Shown piece by piece: positions 8,432 to 17,309 of a stretch of DNA of 64,000 nucleotides (position 1 is its first letter; every line of letters begins with the position of its first letter). The stretch is taken from the NCBI GenBank assembly GCA_947174415.1, contig CAMWIW010000005.1:17718-81717 (forward strand), given 5' to 3'. A model generated the notes under the pieces. It had not been told where the DNA came from. It did no database searches and saw only the letters and a program-made list of their open reading frames with translations. Position numbers and translations under genes: made by a program. The DNA is from an uncultured Clostridia bacterium. Its GTDB lineage: Bacteria; Bacillota; Clostridia; Christensenellales; Borkfalkiaceae.

Positions 8432-9207
8432 CAGCCGCCGTATACCTCTTTTATCGCTTCTGCGTTCTCTTTAACGTCGTGAACCCGCACGAAAAGTACT
8501 TTCTTCTTGGCTGCAAGCCGAGTACTTTCAAGCGTCTGCGGCAATCTGTCCTCTACGTTGCCGCCGAACATAGACTTTCTGCTCGTACCCAACAGTAAAG
8601 GATAGCCCAAGGAGTAAAGCCTGTCGTAGCCGTTTAAAAGCTCGAAATTCTGCTCTTTGGATTTAGCAAAACCTATTCCGCCGTCTAAAACTATCCTGTC
8701 CTTTTCTATGCCGCTATCTATTGCCAAATCAACGCTTTTTTGAAGAAAATCTTCAATTGACCCCCATATATCCCCTAATAAAGGCGTTTTTGCGTTATGC
8801 ATTATGCAGACGGACGCGCCGAATTCCGAAACGGTTTGCGCCATATTCTTATCGTGGGTAAGCCCCCAAACATCGTTAATCATATCAGCGCCCATCGATA
8901 GCGCGGCACGCGCACTTTTCTCAAAATAGGTATCGACGGACACGGGGATACCGAAATTCTCTTTGACGAGAGCTAACGGACGCTCGAAGCGCGAAATCTC
9001 TTCGTCCGCACTGACTTCCGTGTAGTTGGGACGGGTTGACTGAGCCCCCAAATCTATTATGGCAGCCCCGTCTTTTACCGCTTGTTCAACCTTAAAAAGA
9101 AGTTTGTCCGCGGAAGTCCTGCTACCCGCCCAAAAGCTGTCGGGGGTCAGGTTTATTATTGCCATAACGAAAGTATAATTTTCAAAATTCGAGTTGCCTA
9201 TTTTCAT
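8431..9207 (-). CDS. folP: dihydropteroate synthase
   Basis: FolP condenses hydroxymethyl-dihydropterin pyrophosphate with p-aminobenzoate, the sulfonamide target. The 258-residue TIM barrel shows MAIINLTPDSFWAGSRT at 14-30, IDLGAQSTRPNYTE near 51-64, the Asp-Val/Asn pterin segment ADMINDVWG, LDGGIGFAKSKEQN, GTSRKSMFG and the closing RVHDV. LGAQSTRP replaces the more usual GGESTRPG, and LDGGIGF replaces DPGIGF, so it is a slightly divergent but intact enzyme. It starts two bases after the folE stop and overlaps folBK by one base. Confidence 0.95.
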   Translation of the reverse strand: MKIGNSNFENYTFVMAIINLTPDSFWAGSRTSADKLLFKVEQAVKDGAAIIDLGAQSTRPNYTEVSADEEISRFERPLALVKENFGIPVSVDTYFEKSARAALSMGADMINDVWGLTHDKNMAQTVSEFGASVCIMHNAKTPLLGDIWGSIEDFLQKSVDLAIDSGIEKDRIVLDGGIGFAKSKEQNFELLNGYDRLYSLGYPLLLGTSRKSMFGGNVEDRLPQTLESTRLAAKKKVLFVRVHDVKENAEAIKEVYGG

Positions 9208-9209
9208 GT

Positions 9210-9755
9210 TTATTTTATAAGCGCAAGCACTTCCTTTCTTTTATCCTCTGAAAATTCGCCCAAAGCGCAGTAGGTCGCGGTCTTACTGCCCGCCTTTTTG
9301 ACGCCGCGGCAAGTCATGCAAGTGTGCTCGGCCTCGCACGCAACGAAAACCCCCTTAGGCTTCAATACGCGCATTATTTCTTCGGCAATCTGTCTTGTCA
9401 ACCGCTCCTGAATTTGCAGCCTGCGGGCAAACACCTCAACGGTGCGTGCAAGCTTGGAAAGCCCCACAACTTTGCCGTCTGGAATATACGCTATTGCGAT
9501 TTTACCGAAAAACGGCATAAGGTGATGTTCGCAAAGCGACGAAAAATAAATATCGCTCTCCACTACCATATCTCCGCAATCGGAATTAAACGTTCGGGAT
9601 AAATGTTCTTCCGCCGTCTGTCCTTCGCCCGACAGAAGCTCCGCGTAAGCGTCTGCAACACGGCGCGGCGTATCTTGAAGTCCTTCTCTTTTTCTGTCCT
9701 CGCCGAGGGCGTCAAGCAAATTCTCAACCGCCCTTATAACCTTTTCTCTATCCAT
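9210..9755 (-). CDS. folE: GTP cyclohydrolase I
   Basis: FolE converts GTP to dihydroneopterin triphosphate, the first step of folate synthesis. The zinc-site residues are visible in [13 protein letters not shown] and [10 protein letters not shown], with the active-site run [14 protein letters not shown] between. I place the start at ATG 9755 ([14 protein letters not shown]) because AAGGGAGG lies seven bases before it; the longer frame from 9791 has no such signal and adds residues foreign to the family. The gene begins 22 bases inside the end of folC, so its ribosome site is coded within folC. Length 181 is normal. Confidence 0.95.
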   Translation of the reverse strand: MDREKVIRAVENLLDALGEDRKREGLQDTPRRVADAYAELLSGEGQTAEEHLSRTFNSDCGDMVVESDIYFSSLCEHHLMPFFGKIAIAYIPDGKVVGLSKLARTVEVFARRLQIQERLTRQIAEEIMRVLKPKGVFVACEAEHTCMTCRGVKKAGSKTATYCALGEFSEDKRKEVLALIK

Positions 9756-10882
9756 TGCTTTGCCTCCCTTAAAAGCGTAAACGAACCGCAAACCGTTATT
9801 ACATTACCCTGCATTATATTGAGTGCGGCGGGAATATTTTCGCAAACACCCGCATATATGCCAGAGTTTTCGCACTCTTTCTTTAATTTTGCCATATCTA
9901 TATTCCTCGGACTGTCGCACGGAACTATAGTAACCGAACCCGCAAAAGTCTTTATAATTTCAAGATTTTTGCGAATATTCTTATCCGCAAGACTGCCGTA
10001 AACGACGTCCGCAGTACCGAATTGACTCTTTACTAATTCGGCAAGCGGCGCGAAAGCCGCAGGATTATGTGCACCGTCAAGAATATAGACTTTGCCGTCT
10101 TTTGCCCTTAAAACTTCGCATCTTCCGCCAAGTTTTGCGCGATTGACCCCCATATATATGGAAGTTTCGTCGATATTAAGAAGATTTCCAACCTCAACGG
10201 CAAGCCCCGAATTATATTTTTGGGCCTCTCCGAATAATGGCAGATTTTCGTATTTTCCCGCAATGTTTGCGCCGAGATTTTTAAAAAACTCCAAAACGGC
10301 GGGTTGATTGCAGCCGCTAACTACGGCGGAGCAACCATTGATTATCCCCGCTTTGTGCCCGCAAATCTCCTTTAAAGTTTCACCGAGGATAGCTGTATGC
10401 TCCAAGCCTATTGACGTAATCACCGCAACTTCCTTTTTTGAAATTGCGTTAGTTGCGTCATATTTGCCACCCAATCCGCACTCCACCACGGCGTATTCGC
10501 ACCCCGCAAGCGCAAATGCGTATAACGCGCCTGCCGTTTCGACTTCGAATTGCGTTGCCCCGTCAGCAAAAGAAAGAGCGCGTCCGAACGCCACTTCGTA
10601 GTCCTCTTCTCCTATCGGTTGCCCGTCAATGCGGAACTGCTCGAAGTAGTCGAACACTGCGGGAGAAGTAAAAGTACCTACTCTTTTGCCCGCAGCGATA
10701 AGGATTTGGGTTATATATTCGGCAACCGAGCCCTTACCGTTCGTACCTGCAATATGTATAATTTTAAGTTTTTTATCGGGGCTGCCAAGCTTATCTAAAA
10801 GAGCGCGCGTACGCTCAACGCCGAATTCCATACCCCTTTTACTTAGAGCCTGCACTGCGCAAAGCACTTTGTTTTCAGTCAA
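9734..10882 (-). CDS. folC: bifunctional folylpolyglutamate / dihydrofolate synthase
   Basis: A Mur-ligase-family ATPase of 382 residues adding glutamate to dihydropteroate or folates. The P-loop [13 protein letters not shown] is at about 46-58, followed by [16 protein letters not shown], the [14 protein letters not shown] metal-site segment and [20 protein letters not shown]. The C-terminal Mur domain has the motif [10 protein letters not shown]. The start codon is TTG, with AGAGGTG just upstream, and a strong promoter precedes it. First gene of the folate operon; the 3' end overlaps folE. It is somewhat shorter than the ~420-430 residues common in the family, mainly in the C-terminal half. 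Confidence 0.95.
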   Translation of the reverse strand: MTENKVLCAVQALSKRGMEFGVERTRALLDKLGSPDKKLKIIHIAGTNGKGSVAEYITQILIAAGKRVGTFTSPAVFDYFEQFRIDGQPIGEEDYEVAFGRALSFADGATQFEVETAGALYAFALAGCEYAVVECGLGGKYDATNAISKKEVAVITSIGLEHTAILGETLKEICGHKAGIINGCSAVVSGCNQPAVLEFFKNLGANIAGKYENLPLFGEAQKYNSGLAVEVGNLLNIDETSIYMGVNRAKLGGRCEVLRAKDGKVYILDGAHNPAAFAPLAELVKSQFGTADVVYGSLADKNIRKNLEIIKTFAGSVTIVPCDSPRNIDMAKLKKECENSGIYAGVCENIPAALNIMQGNVITVCGSFTLLREAKQWIEKRL

Positions 10883-10907
10883 AAAACACCTCTTTTATTT
10901 CTCACGA

Positions 10908-10936
10908 ATTATAGCACATATGGGCAAATAAAGCAA
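10908..10936 (-). promoter_or_regulatory. folate operon promoter
   Basis: Minus-strand TTGCTT (10931-10936), 17-bp spacer, TGcTATAAT (hexamer 10908-10913), followed after ~15 bases by AGAGGTG and the TTG start of folC. Confidence 0.75.
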
Positions 10937-10970
10937 GAATATTGTAAATTATTTTGAGAATACTAATTTT

Positions 10971-11645
10971 ATGGCACTGATATTTATTCGCACGGCAATT
11001 ATATTCGTAACACTGCTTTTGGTTATGCGCCTTATGGGCAAAAGCCAAATCGGCGAAATGCAGCCCTTTGAGTTTGTAATAAGCCTTGTAATAGCCGAGC
11101 TTGCCTGCATACCTATGGCGGACACGTCTATTCCTATTTTGTACGGAATTATCGCCATTCTGACCATTTTCATACTTCACGAAATCGTATGGCTCTTCGA
11201 GCTTTGGTTTAAGCCTATAAAGAGCGTAGTAAGCGGCAAACCCTCGGTTATAATAAACAAGAACGGTATTGACGAATATCAGTTAAAGAAAAACAACCTT
11301 GACGTAGGCGATTTAATCGAGAGTATGCGCGTTGCAGGATATTTCAACCTTGACGACGTATATTACGGGCTTTTTGAGGCGAACGGTTCTTTCTCCGCGC
11401 TTGCAAAAGAGGAAACCGCCTCTCCTGCTCTTTCGCTGCTGCTAATTGACAGAGGTAAACCCGATAAACAAAACCTTACACGCTGCGGCTTCGATACGGA
11501 CAGATTGAACTATCTTTTAAAAGAGCAAAATGCAAGACTGAAAGACGTTGTCGTATTGACGGTAAACGCCGAGGGACGGGCATACTTCCAAAAAAGCGGA
11601 GAAAAATACAAAATACTGCAACTTGAGGTGAAAGGAGAATGGTAA
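10971..11645 (+). CDS. DUF421 family membrane protein (YetF-like)
   Basis: A 224-residue protein of the DUF421/YetF family. Three N-terminal membrane helices (about 3-20, 30-48, 54-75) contain the family signature RLMGKSQIGEMQPFEFVISLVIAE-type sequence, here beginning at residue 20. The remainder is the conserved cytosolic beta domain (KNGIDEYQLKKNNLDVGDLIESMRVAGYFNLDDVYYGLFEANG). YetF-type proteins form dimers and are linked with spore and envelope functions in Bacillus, but no reaction is established. No Shine-Dalgarno precedes the ATG. It overlaps the DUF4363 gene by seven bases, the usual partner. Confidence 0.92.
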   Translation: MALIFIRTAIIFVTLLLVMRLMGKSQIGEMQPFEFVISLVIAELACIPMADTSIPILYGIIAILTIFILHEIVWLFELWFKPIKSVVSGKPSVIINKNGIDEYQLKKNNLDVGDLIESMRVAGYFNLDDVYYGLFEANGSFSALAKEETASPALSLLLIDRGKPDKQNLTRCGFDTDRLNYLLKEQNARLKDVVVLTVNAEGRAYFQKSGEKYKILQLEVKGEW

Positions 11646-12016
11646 AAGCTATATGTTACACCGTTGCGGCAATATTAATCTGTATAGGACTGTTTATCTT
11701 TGCGGAGTGGTACTTAAATAAGCAATTCGAAGAGTTTTCCGCCGCGCTTGACAGCCTTTATGAGAAGATTGAGGACGAAACGGCAACCCGTGAGGACGGT
11801 TACGCCGTTAAGGCGCTTTGGACGGATAAAAAATCCAAATTGCAGGTCTTTGTGCCGCACAACGATATTTCGTATATCGACTATTGGCTTAGCGAAGCCT
11901 GCGGGCTTTTATATAACGAACAATACGATTTGGCTCTCGGGAAAGTCGAGGTTCTGAAAGAAATAGCCAAAAACCTGCCCGACGCGTACAGAATTAAATT
12001 AGAAAACGTATTTTAA
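11639..12016 (+). CDS. DUF4363 family membrane-anchored protein
   Basis: A 125-residue protein with one N-terminal membrane helix (about 4-24) and an extracytoplasmic helical domain (EEFSAALDSLYEKIEDETATREDG, then a second helical pair ending near residue 118). This matches the DUF4363 family, regularly found directly after DUF421 genes. AAGGAG precedes the ATG and the first seven bases overlap the DUF421 gene, so the two are translated together, presumably as a complex. No enzymatic residues are evident. Confidence 0.85.
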   Translation: MVKAICYTVAAILICIGLFIFAEWYLNKQFEEFSAALDSLYEKIEDETATREDGYAVKALWTDKKSKLQVFVPHNDISYIDYWLSEACGLLYNEQYDLALGKVEVLKEIAKNLPDAYRIKLENVF

Positions 12017-12024
12017 AATAAAAC

Positions 12025-12053
12025 GCCCCGCCGTGAAAACACGCGGGGCTTTT
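12025..12053 (+). terminator. intrinsic terminator of DUF421/DUF4363 operon
   Basis: GCCCCG-C-CGTG, loop AAAA, CACG-CGGGGC form a stem with one bulged C, followed by TTTT. It follows the DUF4363 stop directly. Confidence 0.8.
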
Positions 12054-12093
12054 ACGTTTGATTTGCGGTTTGCAAGTTACAGTAAACACATTC

Positions 12094-12123
12094 AAGATAC
12101 TTGATTAAACGGAACGTTTACGG
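12094..12123. repeat. 30-bp dispersed repeat, copy 1
   Basis: Identical in 29 of 30 positions to 41904-41933. It contains TAAACG-GAA-CGTTTA, a 6-bp inverted repeat with a 3-base centre, and in this copy a second ACGGAACGTTT follows at once. It lies between the convergent DUF4363 and PRC-barrel genes. Confidence 0.6.
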
Positions 12124-12128
12124 AACGT

Positions 12129-12491
12129 TTATTCGTATTCGTCGTAACTGCGGCGGTTGGGCTTCGGCGGCGGGCACGGCGGGGGACAGTTATTAGGCGG
12201 GCAGGGCGGAGGGCACGGCTGTTTAGGCGGACAGGGCGGCGGACAATCGGGTTTGTCGTCCTTGTCGCCGTACTTTACGAGCACTGCGTCCTTGCCTATT
12301 TTTATGACGTTTTTTATGGGAATAAAAACTTCCTGCTTAGAGAATTTAAAGCCCTTACAACCCGTTACGGTAAAGCCCAAAACGTTGTTTTCGGGAAAAG
12401 TGAAGCTCAAATCGCAGACTTTACCCATATTCTTGCCGTCGTTTAAATTAATTACGTCCTTTTGTTTTAAAAAGGAAAAGTTAACTTCCAT
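12129..12491 (-). CDS. YlmC/YmxH-type PRC-barrel sporulation protein with Cys-Pro tail
   Basis: Residues 1-~76 look like the PRC-barrel YlmC/YmxH family of sporulating Firmicutes: FSFLKQKDVINLNDGKNMGKVCDLSF, then a beta strand set ending IPIKNVIKIGKDAVLVKYG. Function of the family is not established. Unlike the usual ~80-90 residues, this protein has a 40-residue tail with six cysteines (83, 87, 93, 97, 102, 106) in repeated CPPPCPP units, then a basic/acidic end RRSYDEYE. I start at ATG 12491; the longer frame runs through a terminator hairpin. There is no ribosome site in front of this ATG, only the T-rich run of that hairpin. Confidence 0.75.
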   Translation of the reverse strand: MEVNFSFLKQKDVINLNDGKNMGKVCDLSFTFPENNVLGFTVTGCKGFKFSKQEVFIPIKNVIKIGKDAVLVKYGDKDDKPDCPPPCPPKQPCPPPCPPNNCPPPCPPPKPNRRSYDEYE

Positions 12492-12501
12492 AATATAAAA
12501 A

Positions 12502-12537
12502 TATGCGCGAAGGCTATTTAAATTGCCTTCGCGCATA
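12502..12537 (-). terminator. hairpin terminator, 11 bases before the PRC-barrel start
   Basis: TATGCGCGAAGGC and its complement (12502-12514 with 12525-12537) form a 13-bp stem followed on the minus strand by TTTTTATATT and then the ATG at 12491. It should end transcripts from the CvpA-like gene, leaving the downstream gene either with a promoter overlapping the hairpin or dependent on read-through. Confidence 0.8.
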
Positions 12538-12558
12538 AAATATTTGCAAATTTGGAGT

Positions 12559-13134
12559 TTAATAGACAGATTTTAAAACCGACGCAACCGCTTCCGCTTC
12601 TTCGCTCGGCCGTAAAAACTCGAACAGTCTGTCAAGCCTCAACGCTCCGCTTGCAAGGTATGCGCTGAAATTGTCCGCAGATTCGCCGCCGACCCAGCCG
12701 ATAACGAACAATACGCAGAAGAACAGCACGAGTAAAATAGCAAGAAGGAATACCGAGCCCATAATTCTGTTCATAATCTTTATGACTTTATTTTCGCTCT
12801 GGGAAATGCTTTTTATTATTCTGACTATGATAAGCCTTAAAATCCAGACTATTACAAACATAATGACGTAATAGAGGATATTCTGAATATTCAGCTTTCC
12901 TATGAACTGACAGAACCAATTTTCGTTAGCCAAAATAGCGTCGGAAATTTTATTCAAAAGCGGCTCGCAAGGCCCGTAGAACGCAGTTCCGACAAGAAGA
13001 CAGACAACTATAGAAATTATTATTCCGAATATACCGGTTGTAAAAAACTTGAATATTCCACCGAAACCGAACAGCGCGCCGAGAAAAAGCCCGCCCAAAA
13101 TTATTCCGAGAAATATCCAATCTATAACGATCAT
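12559..13134 (-). CDS. CvpA-like four-helix membrane protein
   Basis: A 191-residue integral membrane protein with four hydrophobic segments (about 5-25, 30-50, 84-105, 128-150) and a short cytosolic end. The pattern (N-terminal DWIFLGIILGGLFLGALFGFGGIF, a central charged loop, then paired helices) resembles the CvpA/colicin V production family, whose molecular role is unclear. The match is to topology and glycine pattern rather than to a catalytic motif, so the family call is tentative. AGGTG precedes the ATG, a promoter lies upstream and a strong hairpin follows. Confidence 0.65.
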   Translation of the reverse strand: MIVIDWIFLGIILGGLFLGALFGFGGIFKFFTTGIFGIIISIVVCLLVGTAFYGPCEPLLNKISDAILANENWFCQFIGKLNIQNILYYVIMFVIVWILRLIIVRIIKSISQSENKVIKIMNRIMGSVFLLAILLVLFFCVLFVIGWVGGESADNFSAYLASGALRLDRLFEFLRPSEEAEAVASVLKSVY

Positions 13135-13152
13135 ACTATCACCTACGAATTA

Positions 13153-13181
13153 ATTATAGCTTATTTTATTAAAAAAGTAAA
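13153..13181 (-). promoter_or_regulatory. promoter of CvpA-like gene
   Basis: Minus-strand TTTACT (13176-13181), 17-bp spacer and TATAAT (13153-13158), about 20 bases before the ATG. Confidence 0.65.
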
Positions 13182-13209
13182 CAAGAAATAACATCAAAGA
13201 AAATAAATA

Positions 13210-13241
13210 AGACCGCCGTGCGGTAAATCGCAAGGCGGTCT
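13210..13241 (-). terminator. terminator of the MoxR/lipoprotein operon
   Basis: AGACCGCC and GGCGGTCT arms (13234-13241 with 13210-13217) with an inner TGCG/CGCA pairing, followed on the minus strand by TATTTATTTT. It lies just after the stop of the large lipoprotein gene. Confidence 0.8.
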
Positions 13242-13257
13242 ATTTTATTTAGTAGAT

Positions 13258-15747
13258 TTAACTATCCAAAGTAAGAGTAACAGCTACATCAATGTATTTT
13301 ATAGTAATACTAGTAATTTTGCCGTTCTCAACCGTGATATAGCTTCCGGAGTTTGCACTTGATGCAGTAATCGCGTATTGCGTCATAAAGCCTGCATCTT
13401 TCGTGTTTGAGAAGGTTAACTTCATATTTCCGTCGCCGTCTAACTCACCGATAGTAAAATTAGCAGTCATATACATTGAGCCACCGTCAGCCGGTTTCGA
13501 ACCTCTGCCAACCATACAAACACCGTTTTCATTAAATATAATAAAGTTGCTTGTTCCGTTACTTGCCGTTCCTGTCCAAGTAGTGTTCTTAAGAATTTCT
13601 TCGGGTGAAAATTCTTCGTCTTCAACTTTTTTAGAAAGCAGGTAGCTGTTGTCCTCAAATCCGTCGTTATGGACAATCACGAGAGTGTAAACATCGTTAA
13701 AGCTCAATTCGTAGCCATGTGCTACGCCGCTTACGCTTGTCAGTGATATTACTTCGCCTACGCACGAATAAGTAAGCGTTTCACTGCCCATATTGTCATC
13801 TATCACAACAGTTCCGCTCGTTGCGCCGTCGCTATCGGGAGTAAACGTAACGGTTATGCCGCTTGCCGCGTTCTCATAGCCTCCGTTAAGAGTTTCAGCC
13901 ATATCAGGCAAATCTTTTACGGTTACGGTTATGGTCGCTGTTGTACTACTGCTCTTTACAGAAGTAAGAACTATAGTATACGAGCCCGCTGTATCAGTTG
14001 TAAAGAACGTACCGTCTTTTCCATCAACCATTTCGCCGTCAGTCAAAGAATAATGTGCGCCCGATGGACTCGAAGTTACTTTTGCGGTATAGCCCGCTTC
14101 CTCTGTTTTGGGATTATTAACGGTCGTCGTAAAGCCGAACTGTTTACCTACGTAAACGGTTGCCGCCGTAAACATACTTCCCTGATAGCTGTCCGTCGCC
14201 TCGGAATAAGTATAAATGTACGGGTTCAACACGGAAGGCGCAACAGTATCTGCGTGCAGTGTTAACGTGAAGACTGAACGGTTAGTTCTGAGCTTAACGA
14301 CTACATCTCCTGCAACAGTGGACTTTAACGTGATTATTTTTTTAGCTTGGTCATAATAAAAGTTTACTTTAGTATCCCAAATCTGACATACTTGCTCTTC
14401 ACCGTTTTCGTCAACGTAATAAGCGGAAATCGGGTCAAGACTGGCAATTGCGGTTGAAGGCAGAATTTCCTTGACTGTAAATTCGCTGATCGCTTGATTT
14501 GGCGTAACCTTTATAGTTGCGCCGTCTTCGATCTCTACGCCGTTAATTGCGTACTTAACTTCCGAAATGTAAATTTTATCCTTCGAATAAGGATTTTCAG
14601 GCTCTACATCGTCGGGCGTCTTCATTGTCTGGCTCATAACCACCCTACCCCAATAAGGGTTAGCCGACGCCGTAGGCGTGTAGCCGGTTTCTTCATCACC
14701 GGTGTAATCGGACTTGATATAAGAATGAGACTGTACGTTTACCCAATCGATTACGTTCGACGCATTAAGCGTGAAATCAACCGAAATCACCTGAAGATAG
14801 AAATCGAAATTTACGTCGATTAAACTGAAACCGAAGCTGAAAACGAGTTCTTTACCGTCTTTTTCGCCCACGTTTTCAAAGAAGTCGAACGTTCCGCTGG
14901 TCTGACTCCAATCGTAGAAAGAGTTTACCAAATCTTCGACACCGTAGTAGTTGTTGTTATGGGTTGCGTACGTGAGGTAGAACGCCGGTCCTATAAGGTT
15001 TTTAGCGGTTGCATTATAGTCAATCGTTATTCCCATAGAGTCGTTATCAACTGCAAAGACGCCTTTATCCTCCCCGTCGTCTTTCTGGTAATAGCGCTCC
15101 TGTTTCATTGCGCCGTCGTTGACGTATACGTAACCGTCGCCGTAGGTATAACTAAAATCGCTTGAGGTAGGCTTGTTAATTCTTCCGCCGCCCAAGATAC
15201 CTTCACCGCTTCTTACAAGCGCGTGCTTGGAATCAGCCGTACCGTAAGCAACAGCCTCTGCAACCGTATATTCGCTCTGCGATTTCGGCGTAACCACAAA
15301 GACTATATCGCCCAAATCGTGAGCATAAGTATAAATCAATTCGCCGTTATCGCCGTCTTTTACGGAATAAGCGTTCTCGTTGCTGAGCGCAGGCAAAATT
15401 ACCCTTACGGAATGTTCGTTGTCAGCATCGTTTCTGCATTCTTTAACTGCAAGACCCGCCGTCGTGTCGTCAGGAGCGTTGATAGTCCAATCTTTCCAAT
15501 CGTGTCCGGTAGCGGGAATATCGCGCGTGGTGGTGTCGTTATCCTCGGGGCATACGCCTTTCTGCGTACCGTTTTCTTCACAGGTCGGGGGCGTAATTAC
15601 GTCTCCCCACACGTATTCGTGCGTGTGCTGATCGCCCGAGCCTGTTCCGCCGCCACCGTTACCGCTGTCGCATGCAGCTAAGGACATAGCCGAAACCGTG
15701 CCCATCACGATAGAAGCAACCACTAACATCAGTTTCTTCTTTTTCAT
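13258..15747 (-). CDS. large surface lipoprotein with Ig-like/beta repeats
   Basis: An 829-residue exported protein. A lipoprotein signal peptide ends in MSLAAC (Cys26), so it should be tethered to the outer face of the membrane. A Gly/Ser spacer and a HEYVWGD...CEENGTQKGVC...IPATGHDW unit (about 43-85) follow; this type of repeat is common in clostridial surface proteins. The rest is beta-rich with stretches resembling bacterial Ig-like folds (for example GSYTIVLTSVKSSSTTATITVTVKD near 600). No catalytic motif seen. AGGAGA precedes the ATG. Last gene of the operon starting at 25599, making it a likely client or effector of the MoxR/VWA machinery (inference). Confidence 0.85.
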   Translation of the reverse strand: MKKKKLMLVVASIVMGTVSAMSLAACDSGNGGGGTGSGDQHTHEYVWGDVITPPTCEENGTQKGVCPEDNDTTTRDIPATGHDWKDWTINAPDDTTAGLAVKECRNDADNEHSVRVILPALSNENAYSVKDGDNGELIYTYAHDLGDIVFVVTPKSQSEYTVAEAVAYGTADSKHALVRSGEGILGGGRINKPTSSDFSYTYGDGYVYVNDGAMKQERYYQKDDGEDKGVFAVDNDSMGITIDYNATAKNLIGPAFYLTYATHNNNYYGVEDLVNSFYDWSQTSGTFDFFENVGEKDGKELVFSFGFSLIDVNFDFYLQVISVDFTLNASNVIDWVNVQSHSYIKSDYTGDEETGYTPTASANPYWGRVVMSQTMKTPDDVEPENPYSKDKIYISEVKYAINGVEIEDGATIKVTPNQAISEFTVKEILPSTAIASLDPISAYYVDENGEEQVCQIWDTKVNFYYDQAKKIITLKSTVAGDVVVKLRTNRSVFTLTLHADTVAPSVLNPYIYTYSEATDSYQGSMFTAATVYVGKQFGFTTTVNNPKTEEAGYTAKVTSSPSGAHYSLTDGEMVDGKDGTFFTTDTAGSYTIVLTSVKSSSTTATITVTVKDLPDMAETLNGGYENAASGITVTFTPDSDGATSGTVVIDDNMGSETLTYSCVGEVISLTSVSGVAHGYELSFNDVYTLVIVHNDGFEDNSYLLSKKVEDEEFSPEEILKNTTWTGTASNGTSNFIIFNENGVCMVGRGSKPADGGSMYMTANFTIGELDGDGNMKLTFSNTKDAGFMTQYAITASSANSGSYITVENGKITSITIKYIDVAVTLTLDS

Positions 15748-15772
15748 TTTTATATCTCCTAAAAATTAAATA

Positions 15773-17299
15773 CTATTTAAAATATCCGCAGGCAAACAGC
15801 CACTGTCCGTTTTCGGTAGATGCATAGCCTGAAAGTTCAGCCCAACCGTTGCCGTCGAGGAAGTACGCCTGAGATTTTGCAAGCGCTAACAAGAATTCTC
15901 TCATTTCTTCCGTTACGGGATAATAGTATGAGCCGTAAGTGTAATTGAGGTAATAACTGTTTAAAAACTTAGTATAGTCCTTACCGTTTAATTTCTTCGG
16001 TAATCTGTCGTCGAGAATGCCCCGTCCCGATTCCGTTGTGGCTACGGGGAAATCCTTGCCTAAGCATACGCAGATAACCGCGCCGTAAGTGTTTGTATCA
16101 GCGTCGTAGAAGTGGTAGTAACCGTCGTCGGCAAGCTTGATATTCTTCTCCGAAAGCATTTCGCCTTGCTTTGCAATGAACGTGAAGGACGAACCGTATT
16201 GCAGCATAATGTTCTGTGCCGCAAGCTTCTTCGCGCTCACCTCGTCGGCGGATTCGCTGAACTTCTTGTACGTTGCCAAAAACGCGTCTATTTTTTCCTG
16301 ATCGCCCGTTCTTTGCACTTCTGCAAGCTTAGCGGAGTAATCGGCGTCCGACAAAATGGGCATAAATTCTTCGGGAATAACTTCTTCGTAATTCTGGCTG
16401 GGGTTGTAAGGACTTTCGTATTTCAGGTAAAAGTCAACCACTACGGGGTAGCTTTTGCTCGTTGTCGCAGAAACCGAGAACGGCACTGTACTGCGCACGG
16501 AACTTTGCTCCATAAGAATTTCGTGTTTGAAATTCTTCGTATAAGAGCCGTTGTATTCACCGCCGCCTTCCACCGAGCCAATCTGATTCATAAACGCAGT
16601 GTTGCTGCCGTACAACGCCAAACTCGGGTTAACCTCGTTCGCCGTTACATCCACCCACGATTCAATGGAATAAACTCCGTTCGAGCTGGGAACGAAAGAG
16701 AAAAATACTTTATCCGTCGCGCTCTTTATTGTTGCTCTGTAAGCAGTGTTTAACGTCTTTATACCTATTGTGTCGCGGTAATAGTCAGTGCCCTGATTTG
16801 TCGTAACCGCTAATTTTTCAAGTACTATGTTTACGTCCTTAGCCGCGTTTGACGCCGAATAAATGTTGGGGTTGTAGGTGTAACCCGCGGGAAGCCCCAC
16901 GAGATTTACTTTGTAGTTACCGTCCAGATCACTTACCGAAGCTACGCCGTCCTCGAATTTTGCGGTTACGGGTATGCCCGTAACTTCGCCTATCGTGTTT
17001 ACCTTAGTCCACTGCGCCTCGACGCTGTCCGTGAGCTGAGGATAAAACTTTAAACCGTTATAAATTAAAGTAACGGTAAATTTGTCTTCCTCTTCTTCGG
17101 GCTCGTCAGGCTCGTCGGGAACTTCGGGCTCATCGGGAACTTCGGGTTCGACGGGCTCGACGGGTTCAGTCGGCACGACGGGCGTTTCGGGCGGCGCAGT
17201 CGGTTCGGTGTCTGCAGACGGCAGCGAATTATCCGCGCAAGCCGTCGCGAAAAACGCCGTACAAACCGCCAATAAAATTGTTGCTATTTTTTTCTTCAT
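15773..17299 (-). CDS. lipoprotein with Pro-Glu-rich stalk
   Basis: A 508-residue secreted lipoprotein: signal peptide ending FATAC (Cys21), then a ~45-residue stalk of repeated PVEPEVPDEPEVPDEP type sequence ending in a run of glutamates, then a folded domain of ~430 residues rich in aromatic residues. The part YNGLKFYPQLTDSVEAQW resembles carboxypeptidase-like beta sandwiches only loosely. I do not recognise the C-terminal domain. It starts 10 bases after the stop of the VWA protein gene with only AGAG as ribosome site, so coupled translation is likely. Second-to-last gene of the MoxR operon. Confidence 0.85.
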   Translation of the reverse strand: MKKKIATILLAVCTAFFATACADNSLPSADTEPTAPPETPVVPTEPVEPVEPEVPDEPEVPDEPDEPEEEEDKFTVTLIYNGLKFYPQLTDSVEAQWTKVNTIGEVTGIPVTAKFEDGVASVSDLDGNYKVNLVGLPAGYTYNPNIYSASNAAKDVNIVLEKLAVTTNQGTDYYRDTIGIKTLNTAYRATIKSATDKVFFSFVPSSNGVYSIESWVDVTANEVNPSLALYGSNTAFMNQIGSVEGGGEYNGSYTKNFKHEILMEQSSVRSTVPFSVSATTSKSYPVVVDFYLKYESPYNPSQNYEEVIPEEFMPILSDADYSAKLAEVQRTGDQEKIDAFLATYKKFSESADEVSAKKLAAQNIMLQYGSSFTFIAKQGEMLSEKNIKLADDGYYHFYDADTNTYGAVICVCLGKDFPVATTESGRGILDDRLPKKLNGKDYTKFLNSYYLNYTYGSYYYPVTEEMREFLLALAKSQAYFLDGNGWAELSGYASTENGQWLFACGYFK

Positions 17300-17309
17300 A
17301 ACGAACTCT

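Noticed and set aside
9756..9791. Longer folE with 12 extra N-terminal residues
   Set aside because: The ATG at 9755 has AAGGGAGG at correct spacing, and the extension is not typical of GTP cyclohydrolase I.
10959..10971. DUF421 gene considered as another leaderless gene
   Set aside because: The hexamer six bases before the ATG is AATACT, with no -35 at 16-18 bp, too weak to count.
12157..12498. 113-codon Gly-rich frame
   Set aside because: Complement of the Cys-Pro repeat tail of the PRC-barrel gene; no ribosome site.
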